From Astropecten irregularis (Eukaryota; Echinodermata; Asteroidea; Paxillosida; Astropectinidae): a DNA stretch of 64,000 bases. Where the stretch lies: contig OZ020254.1 in assembly GCA_963971285.1 (NCBI GenBank), forward strand, positions 18,010,932-18,074,931. The letters run 5' to 3'. Both the position numbers and the translations under genes were made by a program. Under the pieces are notes generated by a model, which did no database searches, was not told the DNA's origin, and saw only the letters and a program-made list of their open reading frames with translations. Shown one piece after another: positions 41,758 to 54,300 of this stretch; position 1 is the stretch's first letter; every line of letters starts with the position of its first letter.

Positions 41758-43131
41758 CTAGAGGTTGTGTCTGTTGAAAACAGAACACATGGCTTTTCCG
41801 CATATGATATAAAATATTTCTCAAATTAAATACACATCGCTGATGTTGTTTGATTCAGCAAATAAATGATATCGTCTTCGGGAAATGATTTCTCGTTTTA
41901 ATCAAAAGAGGGCGTTATTCAAAACCGTGCGCTCGGAAAACTGAATCCTGCATTACGGGTGCAGCCAAGTAAATACATGTAGTGGCAAAATGGGTCCGCC
42001 GCCGAGCTCATGAATAAAAGTTAAGCACTCAATATATTTGAAATAAGAGAGTTGTGAGAGCTATGAAAATGAAGGATTGAAGAAATATGGCACTGGACCT
42101 CCTGCCCGGTCTCTGGGCTTCCATTTGTGACCATTTTTGATGCAATTGGGTGAGAAAGTGGGTCTATTTCAGCCGCTTTGCAGAGGGATGTTTTTTTTTT
42201 TTTGAAAATGGCTTCTTTGACTGGAGTGATCCGTACCTTGTTTTAGGGGTGGTCAGCTGAGAATGAGTATAACTCAAAAATTCAACGGTCTCCCTACCAT
42301 AAAATGAAAAGAAAATGAAAGGTTACATGTTCATCATCATTTTTCTGTGCAACTTGAACAGCTGTGAGAGTTCTGTATATTTTTCAACGATTTTTGAAGT
42401 TTGGGGATTTATCACTGTTGTCCACGGGAGTTTATTTACTTGGGTGCAACCTTACGTACTGAAAACGGTATAAGTAGATTGCTGCGCGTGCGTGGTTGTC
42501 TGGTCAAAACACGGCTCAAAATCAGCATTTACGCTGCTTTGCTGGCAACTATGGTAAGGAAGTAAATAAAAAAACGGCATATATAATCCAGGCAATCAAA
42601 CATCTAAACGCGCCTTGTATTTATGTTGTTTAAATCGTATGTTTTATTAAATGACCAATATTTTCACGTACAGAGCAACCTACATCGATAGCATTTCGAT
42701 TAAGATTTGGTGCTGGTATTTAATGATATATAAAAGGAATTACGTGCAAACTATGCCAAGTGTAAACGACGTTTTGTATCACGCAATCGGACATGTGCAT
42801 TGTATGTTACAAACAGTGAATTGCGTACGTAGGCCTATACATGTACACTGTACATAGTGTATGGGGAATTGATCGAGCTTTATGTTTAGTACAACGACCA
42901 TGTTCACGTAATCTGTGTACAAAGTGAACGGGCTAGTTTGATAATTAAAAAAATCATATAAAATCAAGTTTTGACGTCATGATAACGAAAAGTTTCGGGG
43001 AACAACTACCCTATATGGACTTCATTCAGACCAAGTTTGGTTAAGATCGGCTGTTTTAAAGTAACCAAAGTGCCGCGGACAAAAATCTGTGTACAAAGTC
43101 TTTGGGCCACAGCACAAACTCAAAAAAAATA
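41758..43131 (+). repeat. Modular repeat element E3 (unique interior)
   Basis: Left end CTAGAGGTTGTG with the first hairpin form and GGCTTTTCCGC. The interior (about 41820-42960) is unique, with no 130-bp units and no recognised gene. Right end: TGACGTCATGATAACG, AAAAGTTTCGG, GACCAAGTTTGGTTA, AAGTGCCGCGGAC; the CACGTG motif is missing. Confidence 0.75.
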
Positions 43132-44473
43132 CTAGAGATTGTGTCTGTTGAAAACAGAACACAAGGCTTTTCCGTTTCCGCTTTTATTGAAAAAAATTGT
43201 CATAACCACATACACACAAAGGCAGTTGATTATGATCTTATGTTTTATACCTTTGAAGTGTGCACCTTTAATCAAAAACTCACGTGAATTGGTCATATTG
43301 TGTCACAAAGAAAGACCTTGCCTAACATTGACTTTTGACGAAAGAATCATGATCCTAGCTCTTACCACTTTTAAATGAGGAGCTACTTCCTGATTGACCG
43401 GAAGTAGACGTCACAGAGGTCAAGCAATGTGTCACAATTGAAAGACCTTGCCTAACATTGTCTATTGGTGAAAGAATCATGATCATAGCTCTTACCACTT
43501 TTAAATGAGGAGCCACTTCCTGTTTGACCGGAAGTAGAGGTCACAGAGGTCAAGTAATGTTTCACAATGAAAGACCTTGCCTAACATTTTCTATTGGTGA
43601 AAGAATCATGATCATAGCTCTTACCACTTTTAAATGAGGAGCTACTTCCGGTTTGACCGGAAGTAGAGGTCACAGAGGTCAAGCAATGTAACACAAATGA
43701 AAGACCTTGCCTAACATTGTCTATTGGTGAAAGAATCATGACCATAGCTCTTACCACTTTTAAATGAGGAGCTACTTCCGGTTTGACCGGAAGTAGAGGG
43801 CACAGAGGTCAAGCAATGTAACGAAAATGAAAGACCTTGCCTAACATTGTCTATTGGTGAAAGAATCATGAGGGGAGCTCTTACCACTTTTAAATGAGAA
43901 GCTACTTCCTGTTTGACCGGAAGTAGAGGTCACAGAGGTCAAGCAATGTGTCACAATTGAAAGACCTTGCCTAACATTGTCTATTGGTGAAAGAATCATG
44001 ATCATAGCTCTTACCACTTTTAAATGAGGAGCTACTTCCTGTTTGACCGGAAGTAGAGGTCACAGAGGTCAAGCAATGTTTCACAAAGAAAGACCTTGCC
44101 TAACAATCACTTTTGGTGAAAGAATAAACTTAATATCTCAATCCGTTGATTTGTTGTTGATTTTTAAAGATTTTGATTATTAAATTCAAATCGCTGGTCA
44201 CGTGACACCTGATGATGTCACAATCACGAAAAGTTTCGGCAAACAACTACCCTATAGGGACTTCCTTCTGACCAAGTTTGGTAAAAATCGGCGGTTTAAA
44301 AATTACCAAAGTGCCGCCGACAAAAACCTATGGTAACTCAAACGACAAGAAAAAGAAAAAAAAAAAAAATCAGAACAAAAACAATACCTTTTCCGAAAAA
44401 ATCGGAAAAGCCAAAAAAATCAGAACAAAAACAATACCTTTTCCGAAAAAATCGGAAAAGCCAAAAAGAAAAA
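43132..44473 (+). repeat. Modular repeat element E4 (130-bp units x6)
   Basis: First hairpin form at the left, six 130-bp units (43300-44105), and the standard right end with CACGTG and TGATGTCA (CRE mutated by one base). It closes with two tandem copies of a terminal hairpin module (CTTTTCCG, spacer, CGGAAAAGCC; 44370-44463). Confidence 0.85.
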
Positions 44474-46047
44474 CTAGAGATTGTGTCTGTTGAAAACAGA
44501 ACACATGGCTTTTCCGCATATGATATAGAATATTTCTCAAATTGTATCACTTATTTTGTCAGTTTAAGACATGTGGTTTAAAAGTATCAATTATTTCAAT
44601 GAAGAAAACTAAAGTTTAACCCATTTAGTTGCAGGGTTTATGGAACACATTGTCATTTAGAATTGTGTCACAAAAAATAACTTTGCCTAACATTGACTTT
44701 TGGTGAAAGAATCATGATCAAAGCCCTTACCACTTTTAAATGAGAAGCTACCTCATGTTTGACCGGAAGTAGAGGTCACAGAGGTCAAATAATGTGTCAC
44801 AAATGAAAGACCTTGCCTAAAATTGTCGATTTGTGAAAGAATCATGATCATAGCTCTTACCACTTTTAAATGAGGAGCTACTTCTTGTTTGACCGGAAGT
44901 AGAGGTCACAGAGGTAAAATAATGTGTCACAAATGAAAGACCTTGCCTAACATTGTCGATTGGTTAAAGAATCATGATCATAGCTCTTACCACTTTTAAA
45001 TGAGGAGCTACTTCTTGTTTGACCGGAAGTAGAGGTCACAGAGGTCAAGCAATGTGTCACAAATGAAAGACCTTGCCTAATATTGTCTTTTGGTGAAAGA
45101 ATCATGATCATAGCTCTTATCACTTTTAAATGAGGAGCTACTTCCTGTTTGACCGGAAGTAGAGGTCACAGAGGTCAAGCAATGTGTAACAAATGAAAGA
45201 CCTTGCCTAACATTGTCTATTGGTGAAATAATCATGATCATAGCGCTTACCACTTTTAAATGAGGAACTACTTCCTGTATGACCGGAAGTAGAGGTCACA
45301 GAGGTCAAGCAATGTGTCACAAATGAAAGACCTTGCATAACATTGTATATTGGTGAAAGAATCATGATCCTAGCTCTTACCACTTTTAAATGAGGAGCTA
45401 CTTCCTGTTTGACCGGAAGTAGAGGTCACAGAGGTCAAGCAATGTGTCACAAATGAAAGACCTTGCCTAACATTGTCTATTGGTGAAAGAATCATGATCA
45501 TAGCTCTTATCATTTTTAAATGAGGAGCTACTTCCTGTTTGACCGGAAGTAGAGGTCACAGAGGTCAAGCAATGTGTCACAAATGAAAGACCTTGCCTAA
45601 CATTGTCTATTGGTGAAAGAATCATGATCATAGCTCTTACCACTTTTAAATTAGGAGCTACTTCCTGTTTGACCGGAAGTAGAGGTCACAGAGGTCAAGC
45701 AATGTGTAACAAAGAAAGACCCTACCTAACAATCACTTTGGGTGAAATAATCAACTTAATATCTCAAACGGTTGATTTTTTGTTGATTTTTAAAGATTTT
45801 GATTATTAAATTCAAATCGCTTGTCACGTGACCCCTGATGACGTCATAATGGCGAAAAGTTTCGGGACACAACTACCCTATATGGACTTCCTTCAGACCA
45901 AGTTTGGTTAAAATCGGTTGTTTAAAAGTGACCAAAGTGCCGCCGACAAAAGTCTATGGTAACTCAAACGACAAGAAAAAGAAAACGGAAAAAAAAAAAA
46001 AATCAGAACAAAAGCAATACCTTTTCCGTTGAACACGGAAAAGCCAA
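44474..46047 (+). repeat. Modular repeat element E5 (130-bp units x8)
   Basis: First hairpin form, then eight 130-bp units (44650-45720), the largest number in the window. Right end with CACGTG, TGACGTCA and one terminal hairpin module (CTTTTCCG...CGGAAAAGCC, 46020-46045) followed by AACTAGAG of the next element. Confidence 0.85.
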
Positions 46048-46931
46048 CTAGAGTTTATGGCTGTTGAAAACAGCACATAAGGCTTTTCCGCATATGATAT
46101 AAATTACTTATCAATAAGAATGTTGTCACTAAAAACGAATTTCCCTTACATTATTTGCCTTTTGGTAAAAGAATTATGATCCTAGCTGTAACCACTTTTA
46201 AATGAGGAGTTACTTCTTGTTTGACCGGAAGTAGAGGTCACAGAGGTCAAGTAATGTGTCACAAAGAAAAACCTTGCCTAACATTGTCTTTTGGTGAAAG
46301 AATCATGATCCTAGCTCTTACCACTTTTAAATGATGAGCTACTTCCTGTTTGACCGGAAGTAGAGGTCACAGAGGTCAAGCAATGTGCAACAAATGAAAG
46401 ACCGTGCCTTACATTGTCTATTGGTGAAAGAATCATGATCATAGCTCTTACCACTTTTAAATGAGGAGCTACTTCCTGTTTGACCGGAAGTAGAGGTCAC
46501 AGAGGTCAAGTAATGTGTCACAATGAAAGACCTTGCCTGACATTCATATTTGGTGAAAGAATCATGATCATAGCTCTTACCACTTTTAAATGAGGAGCTA
46601 CTTCCTGTTTGACCGGAAGTAGAGGTCACAGAGGTCAAGCAATGTTTCACAAAGAAAGACCCTGCCTAACAATCACTTTTGGTGGAAGAATCAACTTAAT
46701 ATCTCAATCCGTTGATTTGTTGTTTATTTTTAAATATTTTGATTATTAAATTCAAATCGCTGGTCACGTGACACCTGATGACGTCACAATCACGAAAAGT
46801 TTCGGCAAACAACTACCCTATAGGGACTTCCTTCTGACCAAGTTTGGAAAAAATCGGCAGTTTAAAAGTGACCAAAGTGCCGCCGACAAAAACCTATGGT
46901 AACTCAAACGACAAGAAAAAGAAAAAAAAAA
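46048..46931 (+). repeat. Modular repeat element E6 (near-copy of E2)
   Basis: Second hairpin form, four 130-bp units and the same right end as E2. Over about 880 bases only a handful of differences are visible. No terminal hairpin module. Confidence 0.85.
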
Positions 46932-47194
46932 CTAGAGGTTGTGTCTGTTGAAAACAGAACACATGGCTTTTCCGCATATGATATAAAATATTTCAAAAAT
47001 TAATACACATCGCGTATTTTGTTTTTGGTTTAAAAGTGACAATGTCTCAATGTTGTTTAACCCAATATAGTTGCATGGTTAATGGATCTAGTCCCTAATT
47101 GAAGACACTGTCATTCAGTTGGACATATACCATGACATCATTATGATGACGTTGGAGGACCTGGGTGCTTTTGAGGATACATCATTATGCAAAT

Positions 47195-47640
47195 GACACA
47201 AAATCATTTTGCGAGTACAAAATAATTAGCGTATACAACATCATTAACAAATACAACATCATTAGCCAATACAAATTCATTTGTGAATACAAATTCATTT
47301 GCAAATAGAAAATCATTGGCGAACACAAAATCATTTGCGAATACAAAATCATTTATTGCCAGTACGTAATCATTTTGTGTATTCATTTGTCGAAGACGAT
47401 ATCATATGCGAATACGGAAAATTATTTTGTATTCGTTAATAATGATCTTCTTCGACTTTCTTGAAGGCGATATCAGATGCGAATAGAAATCATTTGCAAA
47501 TACTATAAATTCATATGTGAATACAAAATCATTTTGCGTATTCGCATATCGTCTACGACAAAATAATGATTGCGTGAAGATGACATCTTTTGCGAATACG
47601 AAATCAATATCGAATACCAATCATTTGGAGAACATGATTG
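47195..47640 (+). repeat. Imperfect ~21-bp tandem repeat
   Basis: Repeats of GAATACAAAATCATTTGC and relatives (AACATCATTAGC, AAATTCATTTGC). Some later copies are inverted or mixed with CGATATC-rich stretches near 47395-47560. The frames across it are compositional. Confidence 0.8.
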
Positions 47641-48333
47641 CATGAAACGTATTTGCTTCCATGTAATGAACTTCAGTATTAAACTGATTGCCACGTATAG
47701 AAAAACACGCCTACAAGGTCTAGGGGAGAGGACGTGACATTTACTTGTTCATGTGTAAAACTGTATGATCAAATTGCCACGTACAAAAAGACAAAGTCTA
47801 TGGATCTTTGCAGTTTTCCAATACAACTCTTTCCAAGTATTATATTAAGTTGTACATGAATTTACTTAACACGACCCATAAAATGACGTACAATACTCCT
47901 CAACCTACATTGAAAACATTTAGATTAAGATTTTGGATGCTGGTATACGTACGTGCATTGGCAAGATGAAATACGAGTTGTAAGTCACGACATTGTTTTA
48001 CACAGGGAAAGATTGACGTAGGTACAGTGTATGAGAATTCCCGAATTCGAGCAACATAATGTTTTGTACATGACCATTAATTTCACGTAAACTGTGTACA
48101 AAGTTACAGACCAGTAAATAGGTTCAAATCAGTCCGCAGAGCTCATTAATTTTTTGTATACCCTCAAAATTTTTCTTTATAAGAACATTTTCTGAACCTT
48201 ACATGGGAATTCCTGTAGAACACAATTAAACAACTTGGTCACTAGAGTTTGGACTTTTACTTTAAAGTTGTTTGGATGAAATCCGACCCTAAATTCGCTC
48301 TACTTTTGCACGCAGTGGAGGGATAATCCAGAC

Positions 48334-51300
48334 AAGCCAAAAATACAAGTTTTCGAACGTTAGAGGGCGTCTTACCATTTCTTTTATACGCAGTCGGAAA
48401 ATTCGAAAGGCTTGCGGCGTGTATTCAGTTCTGGACAAGTCATGCAACGCAGGGCTCCCCAAATGCCTTGAAATGAAATATTTTTAGGGTATACACAAAA
48501 TGTATGAGCTGGCGAACAGAATTGGGCCTATATGCAAGTCTTGTCCCGGTAATGAAGATGCGCGCATACCGTAAAGTTAGAATTTGCTAGAGATAAAGAA
48601 AGCTTACAATTTTCATAAAATCGTAAAAAATTCAATCAAGATGCCGTCGTGTCGCCGTTTCACATTTAGCATCCCGGACACACATACTTAATACCCACTA
48701 ATTTTCATGACGATCGGACAATGTCTTTATGACGATCGGCCTATCGGCTATTGTGTTACCAAAATCTCATTTTGATAACGTTATGATGACGTCACAGTAT
48801 TTTGCTCCGAAAATGTTGATCTCTGTTGCACATTTAAGAATTACAAAAAGAATTTTAAAGATACCATCTTTCGTTCACTAGTTATCGTTAAAATAACTTT
48901 AATGACCCAAATATTCAATAAATCATAAGAAATCGGAGGATGACGTCATGATGACGTCATTGCAATTTTTTAATATAACACTTCCCGACTTAGACACGTA
49001 CCAAGTTTCCACTCAGTCGAACCAAGGGTTCGCTCATAATTGGCATGCGAAGTTTGGCCATTTATGGCACTGTCACGTGACCCATGATGACGTCATGATG
49101 ACGAAATTGTTCGGCACACATCCGCACTATAGGGACTTTGTTTTGACCAAGTTTGGCTGATATTGGCTGTTTAAAACTAAACAAAGTGGGGTGTAGAAAG
49201 TCTGTGCACAAGCCTATGACCGAACAAAAATAAAAGCTTTTCGCTTCCGCGAAAAAGCCAAAAATACAAGTTTTCGAACGTTGAGGGCGTCTTACCAATT
49301 TTCGTTTGCAGTCCGGAGAAGACTTGCCGGCGTGCATTTTCTGGACAAGTCATGCAACGCAGGGCTCCCCAAATGCCTTGAAATGAAATATTTTTAGGGT
49401 ATACACAAAATGTATGAGCTGGCGAACAGAATTGGGCCTATATGCAAGTCTTGTCCCGGTAATGAAGATGCGCGCATACCGTAAAGTTAGAATTTGCTAG
49501 AGATAAAGAAAGCTTACAATTTTCATAAAATCGTAAAAAATTCAATCAAGATGCCGTCGTGTCGCCGTTTCACATTTAGCATCCCGGACACACATACTTA
49601 ATACCCACTAATTTTCATGACGATCGGACAATGTCTTTATGACGATCGGCCTATCGGCTATTGTGTTACCAAAATCTCATTTTGATAACGTTATGATGAC
49701 GTCACAGTATTTTGCTCCGAAAATGTTGATCTCTGTTGCACATTTAAGAATTACAAAAAGAATTTTAAAGATACCATCTTTCGTTCACTAGTTATCGTTA
49801 AAATAACTTTAATGACCCAAATATTCAATAAATCATAAGAAATCGGAGGATGACGTCATGATGACGTCATTGCAATTTTTTAATATAACACTTCCCGACT
49901 TAGACACGTACCAAGTTTCCACTCAGTCGAACCAAGGGTTCGCTCATAATTGGCATGCGAAGTTTGGCCATTTATGGCACTGTCACGTGACCCATGATGA
50001 CGTCATGATGACGAAATTGTTCGGCACACATCCGCACTATAGGGACTTTGTTTTGACCAAGTTTGGCTGATATTGGCTGTTTAAAACTAAACAAAGTGGG
50101 GTGTAGAAAGTCTGTGCACAAGCCTATGACCGAACAAAAATAAAAGCTTTTCGCTTCCGCGAAAAAGCCAAAAATACAAGTTTTCGAACGTTGAGGGCGT
50201 CTTACCAATTTTCGTTTGCAGTCCGGAGAAGACTTGCCGGCGTGCATTTTCTGGACAAGTCATGCAACGCAGGGCTCCCCAAATGCCTTGAAATGAAATA
50301 TTTTTAGGGTATACACAAAATGTATGAGCTGGCGAACAGAATTGGGCCTATATGCAAGTCTTGTCCCGGTAATGAAGATGCGCGCATACCGTAAAGTTAG
50401 AATTTGCTAGAGATAAAGAAAGCTTACAATTTTCATAAAATCGTAAAAAATTCAATCAAGATGCCGTCGTGTCGCCGTTTCACATTTAGCATCCCGGACA
50501 CACATACTTAATACCCACTAATTTTCATGACGATCGGACAATGTCTTTATGACGATCGGCCTATCGGCTATTGTGTTACCAAAATCTCATTTTGATAACG
50601 TTATGATGACGTCACAGTATTTTGCTCCGAAAATGTTGATCTCTGTTGCACATTTAAGAATTACAAAAAGAATTTTAAAGATACCATCTTTCGTTCACTA
50701 GTTATCGTTAAAATAACTTTAATGACCCAAATATTCAATAAATCATAAGAAATCGGAGGATGACGTCATGATGACGTCATTGCAATTTTTTAATATAACA
50801 CTTCCCGACTTAGACACGTACCAAGTTTCCACTCAGTCGAACCAAGGGTTCGCTCATAATTGGCATGCGAAGTTTGGCCATTTATGGCACTGTCACGTGA
50901 CCCATGATGACGTCATGATGACGAAATTGTTCGGCACACATCCGCACTATAGGGACTTTGTTTTGACCAAGTTTGGCTGATATTGGCTGTTTAAAACTAA
51001 ACAAAGTGGGGTGTAGAAAGTCTGTGCACAAGCCTATGACCGAACAAAAATAAAAGCTTTTCGCTTCCGCGAAAAAGCCAAAAATACAAGTTTTCGAACG
51101 TTGAGGGCGTCTTACCAATTTTCGTTTGCAGTCCGGAGAAGACTTGCCGGCGTGCATTTTCTGGACAAGTCATGCAACGCAGGGCTCCCCAAATGCCTTG
51201 AAATGAAATATTTTTAGGGTATACACAAAATGTATGAGCTGGCGAACAGAATTGGGCCTATATGCAAGTCTTGTCCCGGTAATGAAGATGCGCGCATACC

Positions 51301-54300
51301 GTAAAGTTAGAATTTGCTAGAGATAAAGAAAGCTTACAATTTTCATAAAATCGTAAAAAATTCAATCAAGATGCCGTCGTGTCGCCGTTTCACATTTAGC
51401 ATCCCGGACACACATACTTAATACCCACTAATTTTCATGACGATCGGACAATGTCTTTATGACGATCGGCCTATCGGCTATTGTGTTACCAAAATCTCAT
51501 TTTGATAACGTTATGATGACGTCACAGTATTTTGCTCCGAAAATGTTGATCTCTGTTGCACATTTAAGAATTACAAAAAGAATTTTAAAGATACCATCTT
51601 TCGTTCACTAGTTATCGTTAAAATAACTTTAATGACCCAAATATTCAATAAATCATAAGAAATCGGAGGATGACGTCATGATGACGTCATTGCAATTTTT
51701 TAATATAACACTTCCCGACTTAGACACGTACCAAGTTTCCACTCAGTCGAACCAAGGGTTCGCTCATAATTGGCATGCGAAGTTTGGCCATTTATGGCAC
51801 TGTCACGTGACCCATGATGACGTCATGATGACGAAATTGTTCGGCACACATCCGCACTATAGGGACTTTGTTTTGACCAAGTTTGGCTGATATTGGCTGT
51901 TTAAAACTAAACAAAGTGGGGTGTAGAAAGTCTGTGCACAAGCCTATGACCGAACAAAAATAAAAGCTTTTCGCTTCCGCGAAAAAGCCAAAAATACAAG
52001 TTTTCGAACGTTGAGGGCGTCTTACCAATTTTCGTTTGCAGTCCGGAGAAGACTTGCCGGCGTGCATTTTCTGGACAAGTCATGCAACGCAGGGCTCCCC
52101 AAATGCCTTGAAATGAAATATTTTTAGGGTATACACAAAATGTATGAGCTGGCGAACAGAATTGGGCCTATATGCAAGTCTTGTCCCGGTAATGAAGATG
52201 CGCGCATACCGTAAAGTTAGAATTTGCTAGAGATAAAGAAAGCTTACAATTTTCATAAAATCGTAAAAAATTCAATCAAGATGCCGTCGTGTCGCCGTTT
52301 CACATTTAGCATCCCGGACACACATACTTAATACCCACTAATTTTCATGACGATCGGACAATGTCTTTATGACGATCGGCCTATCGGCTATTGTGTTACC
52401 AAAATCTCATTTTGATAACGTTATGATGACGTCACAGTATTTTGCTCCGAAAATGTTGATCTCTGTTGCACATTTAAGAATTACAAAAAGAATTTTAAAG
52501 ATACCATCTTTCGTTCACTAGTTATCGTTAAAATAACTTTAATGACCCAAATATTCAATAAATCATAAGAAATCGGAGGATGACGTCATGATGACGTCAT
52601 TGCAATTTTTTAATATAACACTTCCCGACTTAGACACGTACCAAGTTTCCACTCAGTCGAACCAAGGGTTCGCTCATAATTGGCATGCGAAGTTTGGCCA
52701 TTTATGGCACTGTCACGTGACCCATGATGACGTCATGATGACGAAATTGTTCGGCACACATCCGCACTATAGGGACTTTGTTTTGACCAAGTTTGGCTGA
52801 TATTGGCTGTTTAAAACTAAACAAAGTGGGGTGTAGAAAGTCTGTGCACAAGCCTATGACCGAACAAAAATAAAAGCTTTTCGCTTCCGCGAAAAAGCCA
52901 AAAATACAAGTTTTCGAACGTTGAGGGCGTCTTACCAATTTTCGTTTGCAGTCCGGAGAAGACTTGCCGGCGTGCATTTTCTGGACAAGTCATGCAACGC
53001 AGGGCTCCCCAAATGCCTTGAAATGAAATATTTTTAGGGTATACACAAAATGTATGAGCTGGCGAACAGAATTGGGCCTATATGCAAGTCTTGTCCCGGT
53101 AATGAAGATGCGCGCATACCGTAAAGTTAGAATTTGCTAGAGATAAAGAAAGCTTACAATTTTCATAAAATCGTAAAAAATTCAATCAAGATGCCGTCGT
53201 GTCGCCGTTTCACATTTAGCATCCCGGACACACATACTTAATACCCACTAATTTTCATGACGATCGGACAATGTCTTTATGACGATCGGCCTATCGGCTA
53301 TTGTGTTACCAAAATCTCATTTTGATAACGTTATGATGACGTCACAGTATTTTGCTCCGAAAATGTTGATCTCTGTTGCACATTTAAGAATTACAAAAAG
53401 AATTTTAAAGATACCATCTTTCGTTCACTAGTTATCGTTAAAATAACTTTAATGACCCAAATATTCAATAAATCATAAGAAATCGGAGGATGACGTCATG
53501 ATGACGTCATTGCAATTTTTTAATATAACACTTCCCGACTTAGACACGTACCAAGTTTCCACTCAGTCGAACCAAGGGTTCGCTCATAATTGGCATGCGA
53601 AGTTTGGCCATTTATGGCACTGTCACGTGACCCATGATGACGTCATGATGACGAAATTGTTCGGCACACATCCGCACTATAGGGACTTTGTTTTGACCAA
53701 GTTTGGCTGATATTGGCTGTTTAAAACTAAACAAAGTGGGGTGTAGAAAGTCTGTGCACAAGCCTATGACCGAACAAAAATAAAAGCTTTTCGCTTCCGC
53801 GAAAAAGCCAAAAATACAAGTTTTCGAACGTTGAGGGCGTCTTACCAATTTTCGTTTGCAGTCCGGAGAAGACTTGCCGGCGTGCATTTTCTGGACAAGT
53901 CATGCAACGCAGGGCTCCCCAAATGCCTTGAAATGAAATATTTTTAGGGTATACACAAAATGTATGAGCTGGCGAACAGAATTGGGCCTATATGCAAGTC
54001 TTGTCCCGGTAATGAAGATGCGCGCATACCGTAAAGTTAGAATTTGCTAGAGATAAAGAAAGCTTACAATTTTCATAAAATCGTAAAAAATTCAATCAAG
54101 ATGCCGTCGTGTCGCCGTTTCACATTTAGCATCCCGGACACACATACTTAATACCCACTAATTTTCATGACGATCGGACAATGTCTTTATGACGATCGGC
54201 CTATCGGCTATTGTGTTACCAAAATCTCATTTTGATAACGTTATGATGACGTCACAGTATTTTGCTCCGAAAATGTTGATCTCTGTTGCACATTTAAGAA

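Noticed and set aside
40020-46700. CRISPR-like array
   Set aside because: Units are ~130 bp tandem copies without unique spacers, in a eukaryotic genome; it is a minisatellite inside mobile-type elements.
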